Assembly (NCBI GenBank): GCA_019509685.1
Contig: JAEKLU010000030.1
Coordinates: 1-6,255, forward strand
Direction of reading: 5' to 3'
DNA length: 6,255 bases
Source: Mesorhizobium sp.
GTDB taxonomy: Bacteria; Pseudomonadota; Alphaproteobacteria; Rhizobiales; Rhizobiaceae
The position numbers were made by a program, and so were the translations under genes. Of this stretch, positions 1 to 6,255 are shown piece by piece. The notes beneath the pieces are model-generated. The model saw only the letters and a list, made by a program, of their open reading frames with translations, was not told where the DNA came from and ran no database searches. Numbering within the stretch: position 1 is the stretch's first letter; the number at the start of each line of letters is the position of its first letter.

Positions 1-138
1 TTGGCGGCGACCCGATTGCCGTCAAATGACGCGGCGGCGTCAACCATACCTCAATCCTTAAGACGTATTGGTTCCGATCTGGGGGTTCGCATAGGCGCAC
101 TTCGTGCTTGGATAAGCCTAGGCGCAAAAGGTGAAGGA
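1..138 (+). other. Leader region upstream of the deacetylase gene
   Basis: This stretch is open in the deacetylase frame but looks like 5' non-coding sequence. It is poorer in GC than the gene, its in-frame translation has no recognisable domain, and the only good ribosome binding site is at its 3' end. A promoter is expected here, but I could not identify convincing -35 and -10 boxes. Confidence 0.4.
128..133 (+). promoter_or_regulatory. Shine-Dalgarno site that sets the deacetylase start
   Basis: AAGGTG lies five bases before the ATG at 139. It is the best ribosome binding site for this reading frame and argues against a start at the TTG at base 1, which has no visible upstream sequence to judge. 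Confidence 0.6.
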
Positions 139-1197
139 ATGATCCACGGGGGCGAGGCAATCCGAAAGCTGGCATTGAACCTTGCCCGCTACACCGGCCT
201 TGCCCCTTTGGCAAAGCCGTTTGTCGGCGGCATCGGCGCCATTCTGATGCTGCATCGTGTAACCGCGACGCCGGAGAAGCCGAACAGCGTCAATCGCCAC
301 TTGAACATCGCCCCGGCCTTCCTTGACGCGCTGATCGTCGACATGAAGGCGAGGGGCTACGTCTTTGTTTCCCTTGATGAAGCGATCGAACGCATCAAGC
401 TCGGTGGCAAGGGCGACCAGTTCGCCACCATCACCGCCGACGACGCCTACCGCGACAACATGACGGAGGCGCTGCCGGTGCTGGAGAAACACGGCGCGCC
501 GATCACCATCTATGTCGCGCCGGGCCTGATCGACGGCGCCGCCGACCTGTGGTGGGACGTGGTCGAGGATATCGTCGATACCAGCTCACGCCTGACGCTG
601 AAGACGGCGCGCGGAGCCACGGTCGTTGATTGCTCAACCCCCGGCCGAAAGATCCAGGCCGTCGCGCGGCTCAACGCCTGGCTGACCCTCGAAGTGCCGG
701 AGGCAGAGCAGGGCGCCGCGCTGCGCGAGCTGGCGCGAGCCAACGGCTACAATTTCGACTCTGGCCGTCCATGCACTTTGATGAACTGGGACGAGCTGCG
801 CACGATGGCCGCCCATCCGCTGGTAACCATCGGCGCGCACACCGTCAATCATCGCAATTTGAAACGGCTGTCGGAAGCGGATGCGCGCCATGAGATCGGC
901 GCCGTCCGCCGCATCCTCCACGAAAAGCTCGGCCAGGAGCCGCGCCATTTCGCCTACCCTTACGGCTACGCCAGCGCCGTCGGCTGCCGCGAGGTGGGCT
1001 TTGCCCGCGACGCCGGCTATGCCTCGGCGGTGACGACGCGACACGGCGTGCTCAGGGCAGAGCATGCCGGCTTCCTGCATGCGCTGCCGCGCATCTCCGT
1101 CAACGGCCGCTACCAGAGCGTGGCGCATCTCCGCACGATGCTGTCAGGCGTGACGACGCCGCTCGCCAATGCCGGCAAGATGGTCGTTACGATCTGA
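139..1197 (+). CDS. Polysaccharide deacetylase family protein (NodB-homology domain)
   Basis: The predicted 352-residue protein belongs to carbohydrate esterase family 4, metal-dependent enzymes that remove N- or O-acetyl groups from polysaccharides; the substrate here cannot be told. Numbered from the ATG at 139, it has the three expected motifs: ITADDAYRDN with the Asp pair D101-D102 (catalytic base and metal ligand), GAHTVNH with metal ligands H234 and H238, and HFAYPYGY around residues 270-277. Motif 1 has Ala where most members have Gly (family consensus T-F-D-D-G). The frame is open back to base 1, but I prefer ATG 139: an AAGGTG Shine-Dalgarno sits five bases upstream, and the upstream 46 codons look less like coding sequence and have no family feature. 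There is no obvious signal peptide; a moderately hydrophobic stretch lies at about residues 25-38. It converges on the DUF2842 gene. Family assignment is firm; the role (surface polysaccharide modification) is inference. Confidence 0.88.
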   Translation: MIHGGEAIRKLALNLARYTGLAPLAKPFVGGIGAILMLHRVTATPEKPNSVNRHLNIAPAFLDALIVDMKARGYVFVSLDEAIERIKLGGKGDQFATITADDAYRDNMTEALPVLEKHGAPITIYVAPGLIDGAADLWWDVVEDIVDTSSRLTLKTARGATVVDCSTPGRKIQAVARLNAWLTLEVPEAEQGAALRELARANGYNFDSGRPCTLMNWDELRTMAAHPLVTIGAHTVNHRNLKRLSEADARHEIGAVRRILHEKLGQEPRHFAYPYGYASAVGCREVGFARDAGYASAVTTRHGVLRAEHAGFLHALPRISVNGRYQSVAHLRTMLSGVTTPLANAGKMVVTI

Positions 1198-1230
1198 TCG
1201 AAATCAACATTGGTGGAAATAGCGATAAGT

Positions 1231-1248
1231 GCCTGGGTCAGCCAAGGC
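1231..1248. terminator. Weak hairpin between convergent genes
   Basis: GCCTGG (1231-1236) can pair with CCaAGGC (1242-1248), leaving one bulged A and a five-base loop. It lies in the 61-base gap between the stops of the deacetylase and DUF2842 genes, where a shared terminator would be expected. There is no T-run on either side, so intrinsic termination is only a possibility. Confidence 0.2.
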
Positions 1249-1258
1249 GCTGCCATGT

Positions 1259-1474
1259 TCAGGTTTTGGGCCGCGGCTCCACCATCAGCCATTTGATGAT
1301 CCCCATGGCGGGCAGCACCCAGAGCAGGCCGCTGAACAGGAAAAACAGGAAATGCACCATCGGGCCGTATTCGACAAGCCGGGTGACCGCGATGGCCGAG
1401 GCGATCAGCGCATAGATGATCACAAGCGCCACCAAGAGAATGGTTCCGATCAGCTTTTTCAGGCGAAGGGGCAT
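1259..1474 (-). CDS. DUF2842 family small membrane protein
   Basis: This is a 71-residue protein matching the DUF2842 family, short integral inner-membrane proteins found mainly in alphaproteobacteria with no established function. Residues 3-8 are basic (RLKK), followed by a hydrophobic helix at about 9-31. A short polar turn (TRLVEYGP) leads to a second helix at about 39-62, rich in F, L and W, and a charged tail ends in EPRPKT. The length fits the family. The frame remains open far upstream on the minus strand, but that is an antisense artefact over cox15; the ATG at 1474 directly precedes the basic N-terminus. Its ribosome binding site is weak (GGAAC about 6 bases upstream). It is divergent from cox15, which is also its neighbour in related rhizobia as I recall; a link to respiratory membrane assembly is only inference from that. 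Confidence 0.8.
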   Translation of the reverse strand: MPLRLKKLIGTILLVALVIIYALIASAIAVTRLVEYGPMVHFLFFLFSGLLWVLPAMGIIKWLMVEPRPKT

Positions 1475-1526
1475 GTCGCGGTTCCGTTGACGCGCATCGC
1501 TTAGGCCGAATGGGACACGCGCGCAA

Positions 1527-1548
1527 CCGTCGCGGGCCGGCGCGACGG
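1527..1548. repeat. Perfect 8-bp inverted repeat in the divergent spacer
   Basis: CCGTCGCG (1527-1534) and CGCGACGG (1541-1548) form a perfect stem around the six-base loop GGCCGG. It sits between the divergent DUF2842 and cox15 starts (53 and 77 bases away). It could be an operator for a dimeric regulator, or a hairpin in the cox15 5' leader. It lacks a T-run, so a terminator is unlikely. No function can be assigned from sequence alone. Confidence 0.5.
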
Positions 1549-1624
1549 CGTGCCGCGCTGTCCGGCCTTGCCACGGCGCCAGCCTTGGTCCACCACTTCG
1601 GCGTTTCGAACCGCCGGAAAGCAT

Positions 1625-2716
1625 ATGGCTGCCATCACCGCCACGGCCCCTTACGCCGCTCGCGTTCGCGAGTTGCACAATCGCGCCCTGGTGCGCGGCT
1701 GGCTGTATTTCGTGCTGCTGTTGTTGTTCGCGCTGGTGCTGGTCGGGGGCTCCACCCGTCTGACCGGCTCGGGCCTGTCGATCACCGAGTGGCAGCCGAT
1801 CCACGGCGTCATCCCGCCGCTCAACGACACCGAATGGCAGGAAGAATTCCAGCGCTACCAGCAGATCCCGCAATATACCGAGATCAACAAGGGCATGAGC
1901 CTGGAAGATTTCAAATCGATCTTCTGGTGGGAATGGGCGCACCGGATTATCGCGCGCCTGCTTGGCTTCGTTTTCGCCCTGCCGCTCGTCTTTTTCTGGG
2001 CGATGCGTCGCGTCGAACCCGGCCTTGGCCCGAAGCTCCTCGGCATTCTGGCGCTCGGCGGACTGCAAGGCGCCATCGGCTGGTGGATGGTGGCTTCGGG
2101 TCTGGTCGACCGAGTCTCGGTCAGCCAGTACCGGCTGGCGACGCACCTGACGCTGGCCTCGGTGATCTTCATCGCAACGATGGTGGTAGCGCGCGGGCTG
2201 GCGCCGCATTCCGAACCTGCCGCCGGCCGCTCGACGCAGCGGCTCGGCGGCTTCATCGTGCTTTTGGTGCTGATCCAGATCTATCTCGGCGGCCTGGTCG
2301 CCGGGCTGCATGCCGGCCTTTCCTACAACACATGGCCGCTGATGGACGGAAAAGTGATCCCGTCCGATCTGCTTCTCCTGAAACCCGCCTGGCTGAACTT
2401 CTTCGAAAACCCCAAAACTGTGCAGTTCGTGCATCGGATCGGCGCCTACACGATCTTTCTGGTGGTGCTCTGGCACATGATCGCCACCTGGCGGCGTCAG
2501 CCCGGCACCACGCATGCGCGCCGCGCCACGCTTCTGTTCCTGCTGGTGGTCGTCCAGGCTTCGATCGGCATCGGCACGCTCTTGATGCAGGTGCCGCTGC
2601 ACATGGCGTTGACGCATCAGGCGATCGCGCTGGTGTTGCTCGGCTTCGCGGCCGCGCACTGGCGCGGCACCAAGGGGGCTTACCCGCTGCCGACCGAGAT
2701 AAACGTCAGAAGCTGA
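1625..2716 (+). CDS. ctaA: Heme A synthase (COX15/CtaA, alphaproteobacterial type)
   Basis: This enzyme oxidises the C8 methyl of heme O to a formyl group, making heme A for aa3-type cytochrome c oxidase; it works in the inner membrane. The 363-residue protein has about eight membrane helices (roughly 25-42, 107-125, 137-155, 173-190, 208-226, 268-287, 301-318, 326-345), as in the COX15-like subgroup. The four heme-ligand histidines expected in this family are visible: H106 in EWAHR, H174 in LATHL, H270 in FVHRIGAY and H331 in LTHQA. The N-terminal [17 protein letters not shown] block and the TWPLMDG loop are also typical. The frame opens at 1550, but ATG 1625 is chosen because GGAAAG lies just upstream (1616-1621) and the protein then starts at the usual family position. 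It converges on argC. The gene is intact, with no missing key residue. The symbol cox15 is equally used. Confidence 0.95.
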   Translation: MAAITATAPYAARVRELHNRALVRGWLYFVLLLLFALVLVGGSTRLTGSGLSITEWQPIHGVIPPLNDTEWQEEFQRYQQIPQYTEINKGMSLEDFKSIFWWEWAHRIIARLLGFVFALPLVFFWAMRRVEPGLGPKLLGILALGGLQGAIGWWMVASGLVDRVSVSQYRLATHLTLASVIFIATMVVARGLAPHSEPAAGRSTQRLGGFIVLLVLIQIYLGGLVAGLHAGLSYNTWPLMDGKVIPSDLLLLKPAWLNFFENPKTVQFVHRIGAYTIFLVVLWHMIATWRRQPGTTHARRATLLFLLVVVQASIGIGTLLMQVPLHMALTHQAIALVLLGFAAAHWRGTKGAYPLPTEINVRS

Positions 2717-2823
2717 CAGCCGGCGATCAGAACTGCCCGCGCGACCTTCCAGATGCGGCTGGAGAAGGTTTCGGCGATGAGTTCGGGCGCGCTGACCTTC
2801 CAGCGCTCAGGAAAGGCCTGCAT
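2680..2823 (-). CDS. Possible small ORF downstream of argC (unrecognised)
   Basis: A 47-codon ORF runs from an ATG at 2823 to a TAA at 2680, starting six bases after the argC stop and in the same frame as the argC tail. It covers nearly all of the argC-cox15 gap and overlaps the last 37 bases of cox15 on the opposite strand. The predicted peptide begins [18 protein letters not shown] and has a basic then hydrophobic stretch (about residues 25-42, [18 protein letters not shown]) that could be one membrane helix. Codon third positions are mostly G or C, as in real genes here, but part of that is forced by the overlap with cox15. There is no strong ribosome binding site; translational coupling to argC would be needed. 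I do not recognise the sequence. It may be chance. Confidence 0.25.
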   Translation of the reverse strand: MQAFPERWKVSAPELIAETFSSRIWKVARAVLIAGCQLLTFISVGSG

Positions 2824-2829
2824 GAATAC

Positions 2830-3700
2830 TCAGTGCTTGATGCCGAGCATCAGGTCGAGGTTCTGCACCGCGGCGCCCGACGCGCCCTTGCCGAGATTGT
2901 CGTAGACGGCAAGCAGCAGCGCCTGCGCCCGGTCGTCATTGGCAAACACATAGACCTTCATCCGGTTGGTGCCGTTGAACACCGTCGATCGCGGCGAAAT
3001 GGTCGGCGATCGCCGCATGGAGTTCAGCGCCGGTCGGCACACGATCAAGCCCGCCGAGCTGCAGCGGCACCACCGTGATCATGCCTTGCGCGAAATTGCC
3101 GACCGCCGGCTGCATGATCGGGTCGTGCGAGAGCTTCGCATAGGTCCTGAGCTCCGGCACGTGCTTGTGCTGCAGCGTTAGCCCATAGGGCAGGAACTCG
3201 GGCGCATCCTCGCCCTTGCCGACATAGTCCTCGATCATCGGCCTGCCGCCGCCGGAATAGCCGGAGATGCCGTTGACGGTGACCGGGAAATCCGCCGGCA
3301 AAAGCCCGGCAGAGACCAGCGGCCTGAGCGTCGCGATCGGACCTTGCGGCCAGCAGCCCGGATTGGCGAGGCGCTTCGCGCCGGCGATCTTCTTCGCCTG
3401 GTCCTTGTCGAGCTCGGCAAAGCCGTATTCCCAGCCCTCGGCCACGCGATGCGCAGTCGAGGCGTCGATCACCTTGGTCGTGTCGTTCTCGATCAGCGAG
3501 ACGCTTTCCTTGGCCGCGGCATCCGGCAGGCACAGGATCGCGACATCGGCGGCATTGAGGAATTCGGCGCGCGCGGCGGCTTCCTTGCGGCGCTCCGTCG
3601 GGATCGAGATGATTTCCAGGTCGCCGCGATCGGCCAGCAGCGCCCTGATCTGCAATCCAGTCGTGCCGTGCTCGCCGTCAATGAAGATCTTCGGTTTCAT
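2830..3700 (-). pseudogene. argC: N-acetyl-gamma-glutamyl-phosphate reductase, type II, frameshifted
   Basis: ArgC reduces N-acetylglutamyl phosphate to the semialdehyde with NADPH, the third step of arginine synthesis. From the ATG at 3700 the frame encodes 240 residues of good type II ArgC: an N-terminal IDGEHGTTGLQIR dinucleotide-binding block, the catalytic Cys C116 in NPGCWPQGP, SGYSGGG at 146-152 and HKHVPE at 178-183. At about 2980-2983 the match stops and continues one frame over (VFNGTNRMKVYVFAN, then DNLGKGASGAAVQNLDLML) to a TGA at 2830. Only seven residues separate the HFAAIDG and MKVYVFA blocks; as I recall the family has nearly 30, so about 20 residues are missing. The frame change means a net loss of 3n+2 bases. 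The product as read would be 254 residues with 14 wrong ones at its end, lacking the conserved C-terminal block, so probably inactive. It follows speB by 29 bases and is probably co-transcribed. Confidence 0.85.
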
Positions 3701-3729
3701 CTCTTGCCAAATTCCCTGCGATTCCAAGC

Positions 3730-4731
3730 CTATATGCCGTGCGCGTGATTTATCACGGCATGATTTCCGTTGTTCAAGTCCTCGGCCCGCGCTTTTCGCT
3801 CTGCCAGCAAGCCGAGATAGTGCATGGCGATGATCGATCCGGCGATCGCCGTTATATCGGCATGATCGTAGGCCGGCGCAACCTCGACGATGTCGGCGCC
3901 GACTATGTCGACCTGGCCGAGCTGACGCAGCGTCGACAGCATCCTTGCCGAGGACGGGCCGCCGGCGACCGGCGTGCCTGTGCCGGGCGCGAAGGCCGGG
4001 TCAAGGCAGTCGATGTCGAAGGTGAGATAGGTCTTCTTGCCGCCGGTGCGGTCGACGATCGCATAGGCGATGTCGGAGGCGCGCATCTCCTCGACCTCAT
4101 GGCCGTAGAGGATCTTGATGCCGAAACTGTCGGGCGCATGCGTGCGGATGCCGATCTGGATCGAGCGGTCCGGGTCGATGATGCCCTCGTTGAACGTCCG
4201 CGCGACGAAGGAGCCGTGGTCGATGCGCTTGCCGTCATCGGGCCAGGTGTCCTGATGCGCGTCGAACTGCACCAGCGCCAGCGGGCCGTGGATGGCCGCA
4301 TGGGCCTTCAGGATCGGCCAGGTGACGAAATGGTCGCCGCCGAGCGTCAAAAGGAAAGCGCCTGATTTCAGGATCTTGGCCGCCTCGCGTTCGATCGTGC
4401 CGGGCGTCTTCTGGTGGTTGCCGCTGTCGAGCAGGCAATCGCCATAATCGACCACCGAGAGGTGTTCGAACAGGTCGCGCGAGAACGGGTACTGCGGATC
4501 GTTGTCGAGGATCGCCGAGGCGCGGCGGATCGCCTGCGGCCCGAAGCGCGCACCAGGGCGGTTGGTGACGGCGGCATCGAAAGGAACGCCCCATACCACC
4601 GCGTCCGCGCCCTTCACGTCCTTGGAATATTTGCGCCGCATGAACGACAGCGCGCCGGCATAGGTCGGCTCGAACGACGCGCCTGTTTTGGAGCGGGCTG
4701 TGAAGGCGTGGTCGATCTCTTGGTTCGCCAT
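3730..4731 (-). CDS. speB: Agmatinase / ureohydrolase family protein (SpeB-like)
   Basis: The predicted 333-residue enzyme belongs to the arginase-agmatinase family, which hydrolyses guanidino groups to release urea with a two-manganese centre; SpeB itself makes putrescine from agmatine. All metal ligands are visible: H134 in GGDH, D157, H159 and D161 in FDAHQD, D239 and D241 in TFDIDCLDPAFAPGTGTP, and E283 in VEVAP. The start at ATG 4731 has a good GAGGA site six bases upstream; the frame is open 11 codons further but without a better start. The length suits a bacterial agmatinase. It is the first gene of a likely two-gene operon with argC and is divergent from the acyltransferase gene. The DAHQD variant, where E. 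coli SpeB has DAHTD, is one I associate with rhizobial homologues. Because the family also holds guanidinobutyrases and related enzymes, the exact substrate is less certain than the family. Confidence 0.88.
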   Translation of the reverse strand: MANQEIDHAFTARSKTGASFEPTYAGALSFMRRKYSKDVKGADAVVWGVPFDAAVTNRPGARFGPQAIRRASAILDNDPQYPFSRDLFEHLSVVDYGDCLLDSGNHQKTPGTIEREAAKILKSGAFLLTLGGDHFVTWPILKAHAAIHGPLALVQFDAHQDTWPDDGKRIDHGSFVARTFNEGIIDPDRSIQIGIRTHAPDSFGIKILYGHEVEEMRASDIAYAIVDRTGGKKTYLTFDIDCLDPAFAPGTGTPVAGGPSSARMLSTLRQLGQVDIVGADIVEVAPAYDHADITAIAGSIIAMHYLGLLAERKARAEDLNNGNHAVINHAHGI

Positions 4732-4737
4732 TATTTG

Positions 4738-4742
4738 TCCTC
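4738..4742 (-). promoter_or_regulatory. Shine-Dalgarno site of speB
   Basis: On the minus strand GAGGA is followed by six bases and then the ATG at 4731. It decides the speB start over the earlier in-frame codon near 4764. Confidence 0.6.
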
Positions 4743-4855
4743 GGTTTTCGTCGGGCAGCCACAACTACAGAACCGGCACGCAACATGCCAGTCACAGCTT
4801 GCGGAGAGCAAATGGCGCGCGGTCAGTGCCATGGCAACACAGGATTTGTATCATC
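4743..4855. promoter_or_regulatory. Divergent speB / acyltransferase promoter region
   Basis: Both neighbouring genes are read outward from this stretch, so it should hold a promoter for each. I see no convincing -35/-10 pair, inverted repeat or riboswitch-like structure. AGGA at 4841-4844 may be the acyltransferase ribosome binding site, but it is 11 bases from the ATG, which is long. Confidence 0.35.
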
Positions 4856-5904
4856 ATGACGCAGGCTGCCTTGCTGAACCTTGCACCCGCTCCGGCGGCG
4901 ACCCGTGCCGGCACGCGGGCGGGCGAGCGCTTCCTGGTGCTCGATTCCTGGCGCGGCATTTGCGCGTTGCTGGTGGCGCTGTATCATTTCCCGACCAGCT
5001 CGATGATTTCGCAAAGCGCCTTTGTCGGCGGCTCCTATTTGTTCGTCGATTTCTTCTTCGTCCTGTCCGGTTTCGTCATCGCCAGCTCTTATGGCGGTCG
5101 GCTCGGCGAGCCGGATGAACTCGGCCGCTTCGCGCTGGTGCGTTTTGGCCGTATCTATCCGCTGCATGTGCTGATGCTGGTCGCATTCGCCGGCTTCGAG
5201 GCGCTGCGGCTGGTGCTGCCGGCGGTGCACGGGACAGGCCCGGCGCCCTTCACCGGCGGCTTCGACTTGAAAGGCCTGGTCGCCAACCTGCTGCTGCTGC
5301 AGGGCATGGGCGTTCAGGACCATCTGAGCTGGAATGCGCCGAGTTGGAGCATTTCGGCCGAGTTCTTTGCTTATCTTCTGTTTGCCGGCGTCGTTTTTGC
5401 GACCGGCCGGCGCGCCTGGATCTGGTTCCTCGCCGCGGCGGTCACGGCGCCCTTGTTCCTGCTTGCTGTCTCGACCCACCATATGGACGTGTCTTTCGAT
5501 TTCGGCTTCATCCGCTGCCTGTACGGCTTTTCGCTTGGCGCGCTTCTGGCCTGGTTTCAGCACGATTCCATTGCAGCGGCGCGACAGTCGCTGGCCGGCG
5601 GGGCAGGGCGTATCGCCTGGACGCTGGCCGAGTTCGCGATGATCGCTACATGGTCCACCTCTTCATCCAGGCCCGCATGATCAATGTCGGCGGCATCCTC
5701 GAGCGCAAGCTCGGCCACGCCATCGTTGGCGACCTTATGCTGCGCGGCGATCCGGCCACCGGCTTCGGCGCCGGATCGCCAGGGCTCGGCTTCATCGCCC
5801 TCGTGACCATGCTGGTCGCCGTCGTCTTTGCGTCCTGGTTCACCTGGCGCTTCGTTGAAATGCCGGCGCTGGCCTGGTTCCGCCGCCTCGCTAAGAGAAT
5901 CTAG
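4856..5904 (+). pseudogene. Acyltransferase-3 family membrane protein, frameshifted
   Basis: The protein belongs to the acyltransferase 3 family (OafA/NodX-like), multi-helix inner-membrane enzymes that transfer acyl, often acetyl, groups to sugars of lipopolysaccharide, exopolysaccharide or Nod factors. From ATG 4856, residues 26-46 carry the N-terminal LDSWRGICALLVALYHF block with the family's conserved His (H44), residues 66-74 give FFFVLSGFV, residues 97-104 RFGRIYPL, and residues 160-172 NAPSWSISAEFFA. After A264 (5645-5647) the frame runs out at 5680 after ten unrelated residues. The family sequence resumes one frame over at 5647 (YMVHLFIQARM) and ends with a last helix and WRFVEMPA before a TAG at 5902-5904. 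Joined, 264 plus 85 residues makes 349, roughly 35-50 short of the usual length, so a helix or two is probably missing. The shift implies a net loss of 3n+1 bases. The substrate is unknown. Confidence 0.82.
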
Positions 5905-5912
5905 GGCAGCTT

Positions 5913-5946
5913 CCGGCCAAACAGCTAGCCGGCTTCGTTCACCGGC
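5913..5946 (+). repeat. Alternative short stems between the acyltransferase and GDPD genes
   Basis: GCCGG at 5928-5932 can pair either with CCGGC at 5913-5917 (ten-base loop) or with CCGGC at 5942-5946 (nine-base loop), so two mutually exclusive five-bp stems are possible. No T-run follows. This may be incidental in GC-rich DNA, or part of a factor-dependent terminator for the acyltransferase gene. Confidence 0.25.
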
Positions 5947-5966
5947 CTGTCATGGGCATCGCCTAA

Positions 5967-5982
5967 CCGGGTTGCGACCCGG
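5967..5982 (+). repeat. Perfect 6-bp hairpin before the GDPD ribosome binding site
   Basis: CCGGGT (5967-5972) and ACCCGG (5977-5982) form a perfect stem with the four-base loop TGCG. It ends four bases before the GGAG ribosome binding site (5986-5989) of the downstream gene. It could end transcription from the acyltransferase gene or shape the leader of the GDPD mRNA; there is no T-run, so a Rho-independent terminator is not supported. Confidence 0.4.
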
Positions 5983-5998
5983 AACGGAGCGATTCCCG

Positions 5999-6255
5999 AT
6001 GCGAGCACTCTGGCTGAGCCTGCTGTTCTCCGCTGCCCTTGCCTCGATGTCGGGGCAAAGCTTAGCCGGCGGGACGCGGGCCAGTCAGATCCTCTAGCGC
6101 TTCGAGCACGCCAACCAGTGGCGCGACCATGTGATGATCGCCGCCCATCGCGCCGGCAGCATGCAGGCCGGCAAGACGCTTTATGCCGAGAATTCGCTGG
6201 CCGCGGTCGAAGGTTCGATCGCCATCGGCGCCGAGATCGTCGAGGTCGACATCCG
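5999..6255 (+). pseudogene. Secreted glycerophosphodiester phosphodiesterase, 5' part, with in-frame TAG
   Basis: GDPD enzymes cleave glycerophosphodiesters to glycerol-3-phosphate and an alcohol; members with a signal peptide act in the periplasm. The reading from ATG 5999 (GGAG nine bases upstream) starts with a clear signal peptide of about 24 residues (MRALWLSLLFSAALASMSG...). Codon 33 (6095-6097) is TAG. The same frame then continues without another stop to the window end and carries the GDPD N-terminal signature: H50-R51 in AHRAG, E64-N65 in YAENSLAAVE, and E82 and D84 in GAEIVEVDI, which are catalytic or metal-binding residues in the family. So the stop separates the export signal from the enzyme. 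The context CTCTAGCGC would be Leu-Glu-Arg if the T were G, which suggests one substitution (inference). A restart at GTG 6131 or ATG 6134 is possible but lacks a ribosome binding site and would be unexported. The 3' end lies outside the window. Confidence 0.8.

Noticed and set aside
1..138. Deacetylase start at the TTG at base 1
   Set aside because: The frame merely runs off the window edge; a good ribosome binding site and ATG at 139 fit the family start better.
1259..2659. A 466-codon open frame on the minus strand
   Set aside because: Only its last 71 codons (the DUF2842 protein) are real. The rest is antisense to cox15, is rich in Arg, Gln, His and Asp, and is a typical result of high GC.
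2936..3048. Programmed ribosomal frameshift in argC
   Set aside because: No slippery heptamer is visible at the switch, and conserved residues are missing as well, so a shift alone would not restore the protein.
1510..3078. A 522-codon open frame on the plus strand
   Set aside because: It overlaps cox15 in another frame and argC on the other strand, and its Arg/Ala/Pro-rich translation resembles no family.
3267..3833. Plus-strand open frames across argC and speB
   Set aside because: They are antisense shadows of clear ArgC and SpeB coding sequence and have no recognisable domain.
4688..4855. Upstream extension of the acyltransferase to 4688
   Set aside because: It would overlap the start of speB antisense, and the extra 56 residues have no family resemblance; the family N-terminal block begins soon after ATG 4856.
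6095..6097. Recoding of the TAG (readthrough or an amino acid insertion)
   Set aside because: Nothing in the window supports recoding; the other TAG codons here (ends of speB and the acyltransferase gene) act as ordinary stops.

Overview
The window is GC-rich and its coding frames have strongly GC-biased third positions. The proteins (alphaproteobacterial COX15-type heme A synthase, DUF2842 membrane protein, type II ArgC beside a SpeB-like ureohydrolase) point to a Rhizobiales alphaproteobacterium, most likely Mesorhizobium or a close relative. That placement rests on family recognition and remembered gene order, not on a database search. No mobile element, tRNA, rRNA or CRISPR array is visible, and no stretch above about 150 bases lacks a gene.

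Layout, left to right: (1) an intact polysaccharide deacetylase gene on the plus strand (139-1197); (2) a small two-helix DUF2842 membrane protein on the minus strand, convergent with it (1259-1474); (3) a 150-base divergent spacer with an 8-bp perfect hairpin, then intact ctaA/cox15 on the plus strand (1625-2716); (4) a minus-strand pair, speB (4731-3730) followed by argC (3700-2830), which converges on cox15, with a possible 47-codon ORF after argC; (5) a divergent plus-strand acyltransferase-3 gene (4856-5904); (6) the start of a secreted glycerophosphodiester phosphodiesterase gene (5999 to the window end).

The functions are mostly housekeeping: heme A supply for cytochrome oxidase, arginine synthesis (ArgC) next to agmatine-type ureohydrolysis (SpeB), and surface or envelope work (deacetylase, membrane acyltransferase, GDPD).

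The striking point is that three of the four genes nearest the right end are broken in different ways. argC switches frame near codon 240 and lacks about 20 family-conserved residues. The acyltransferase switches frame after codon 264 and lacks roughly 35-50 residues. The GDPD gene has an in-frame TAG at codon 33, between its signal peptide and its catalytic domain. The deacetylase, DUF2842, cox15 and speB are intact. Either this is early gene decay, which would predict arginine auxotrophy unless another argC exists, or the source assembly carries clustered errors. I found no convincing new biological system.
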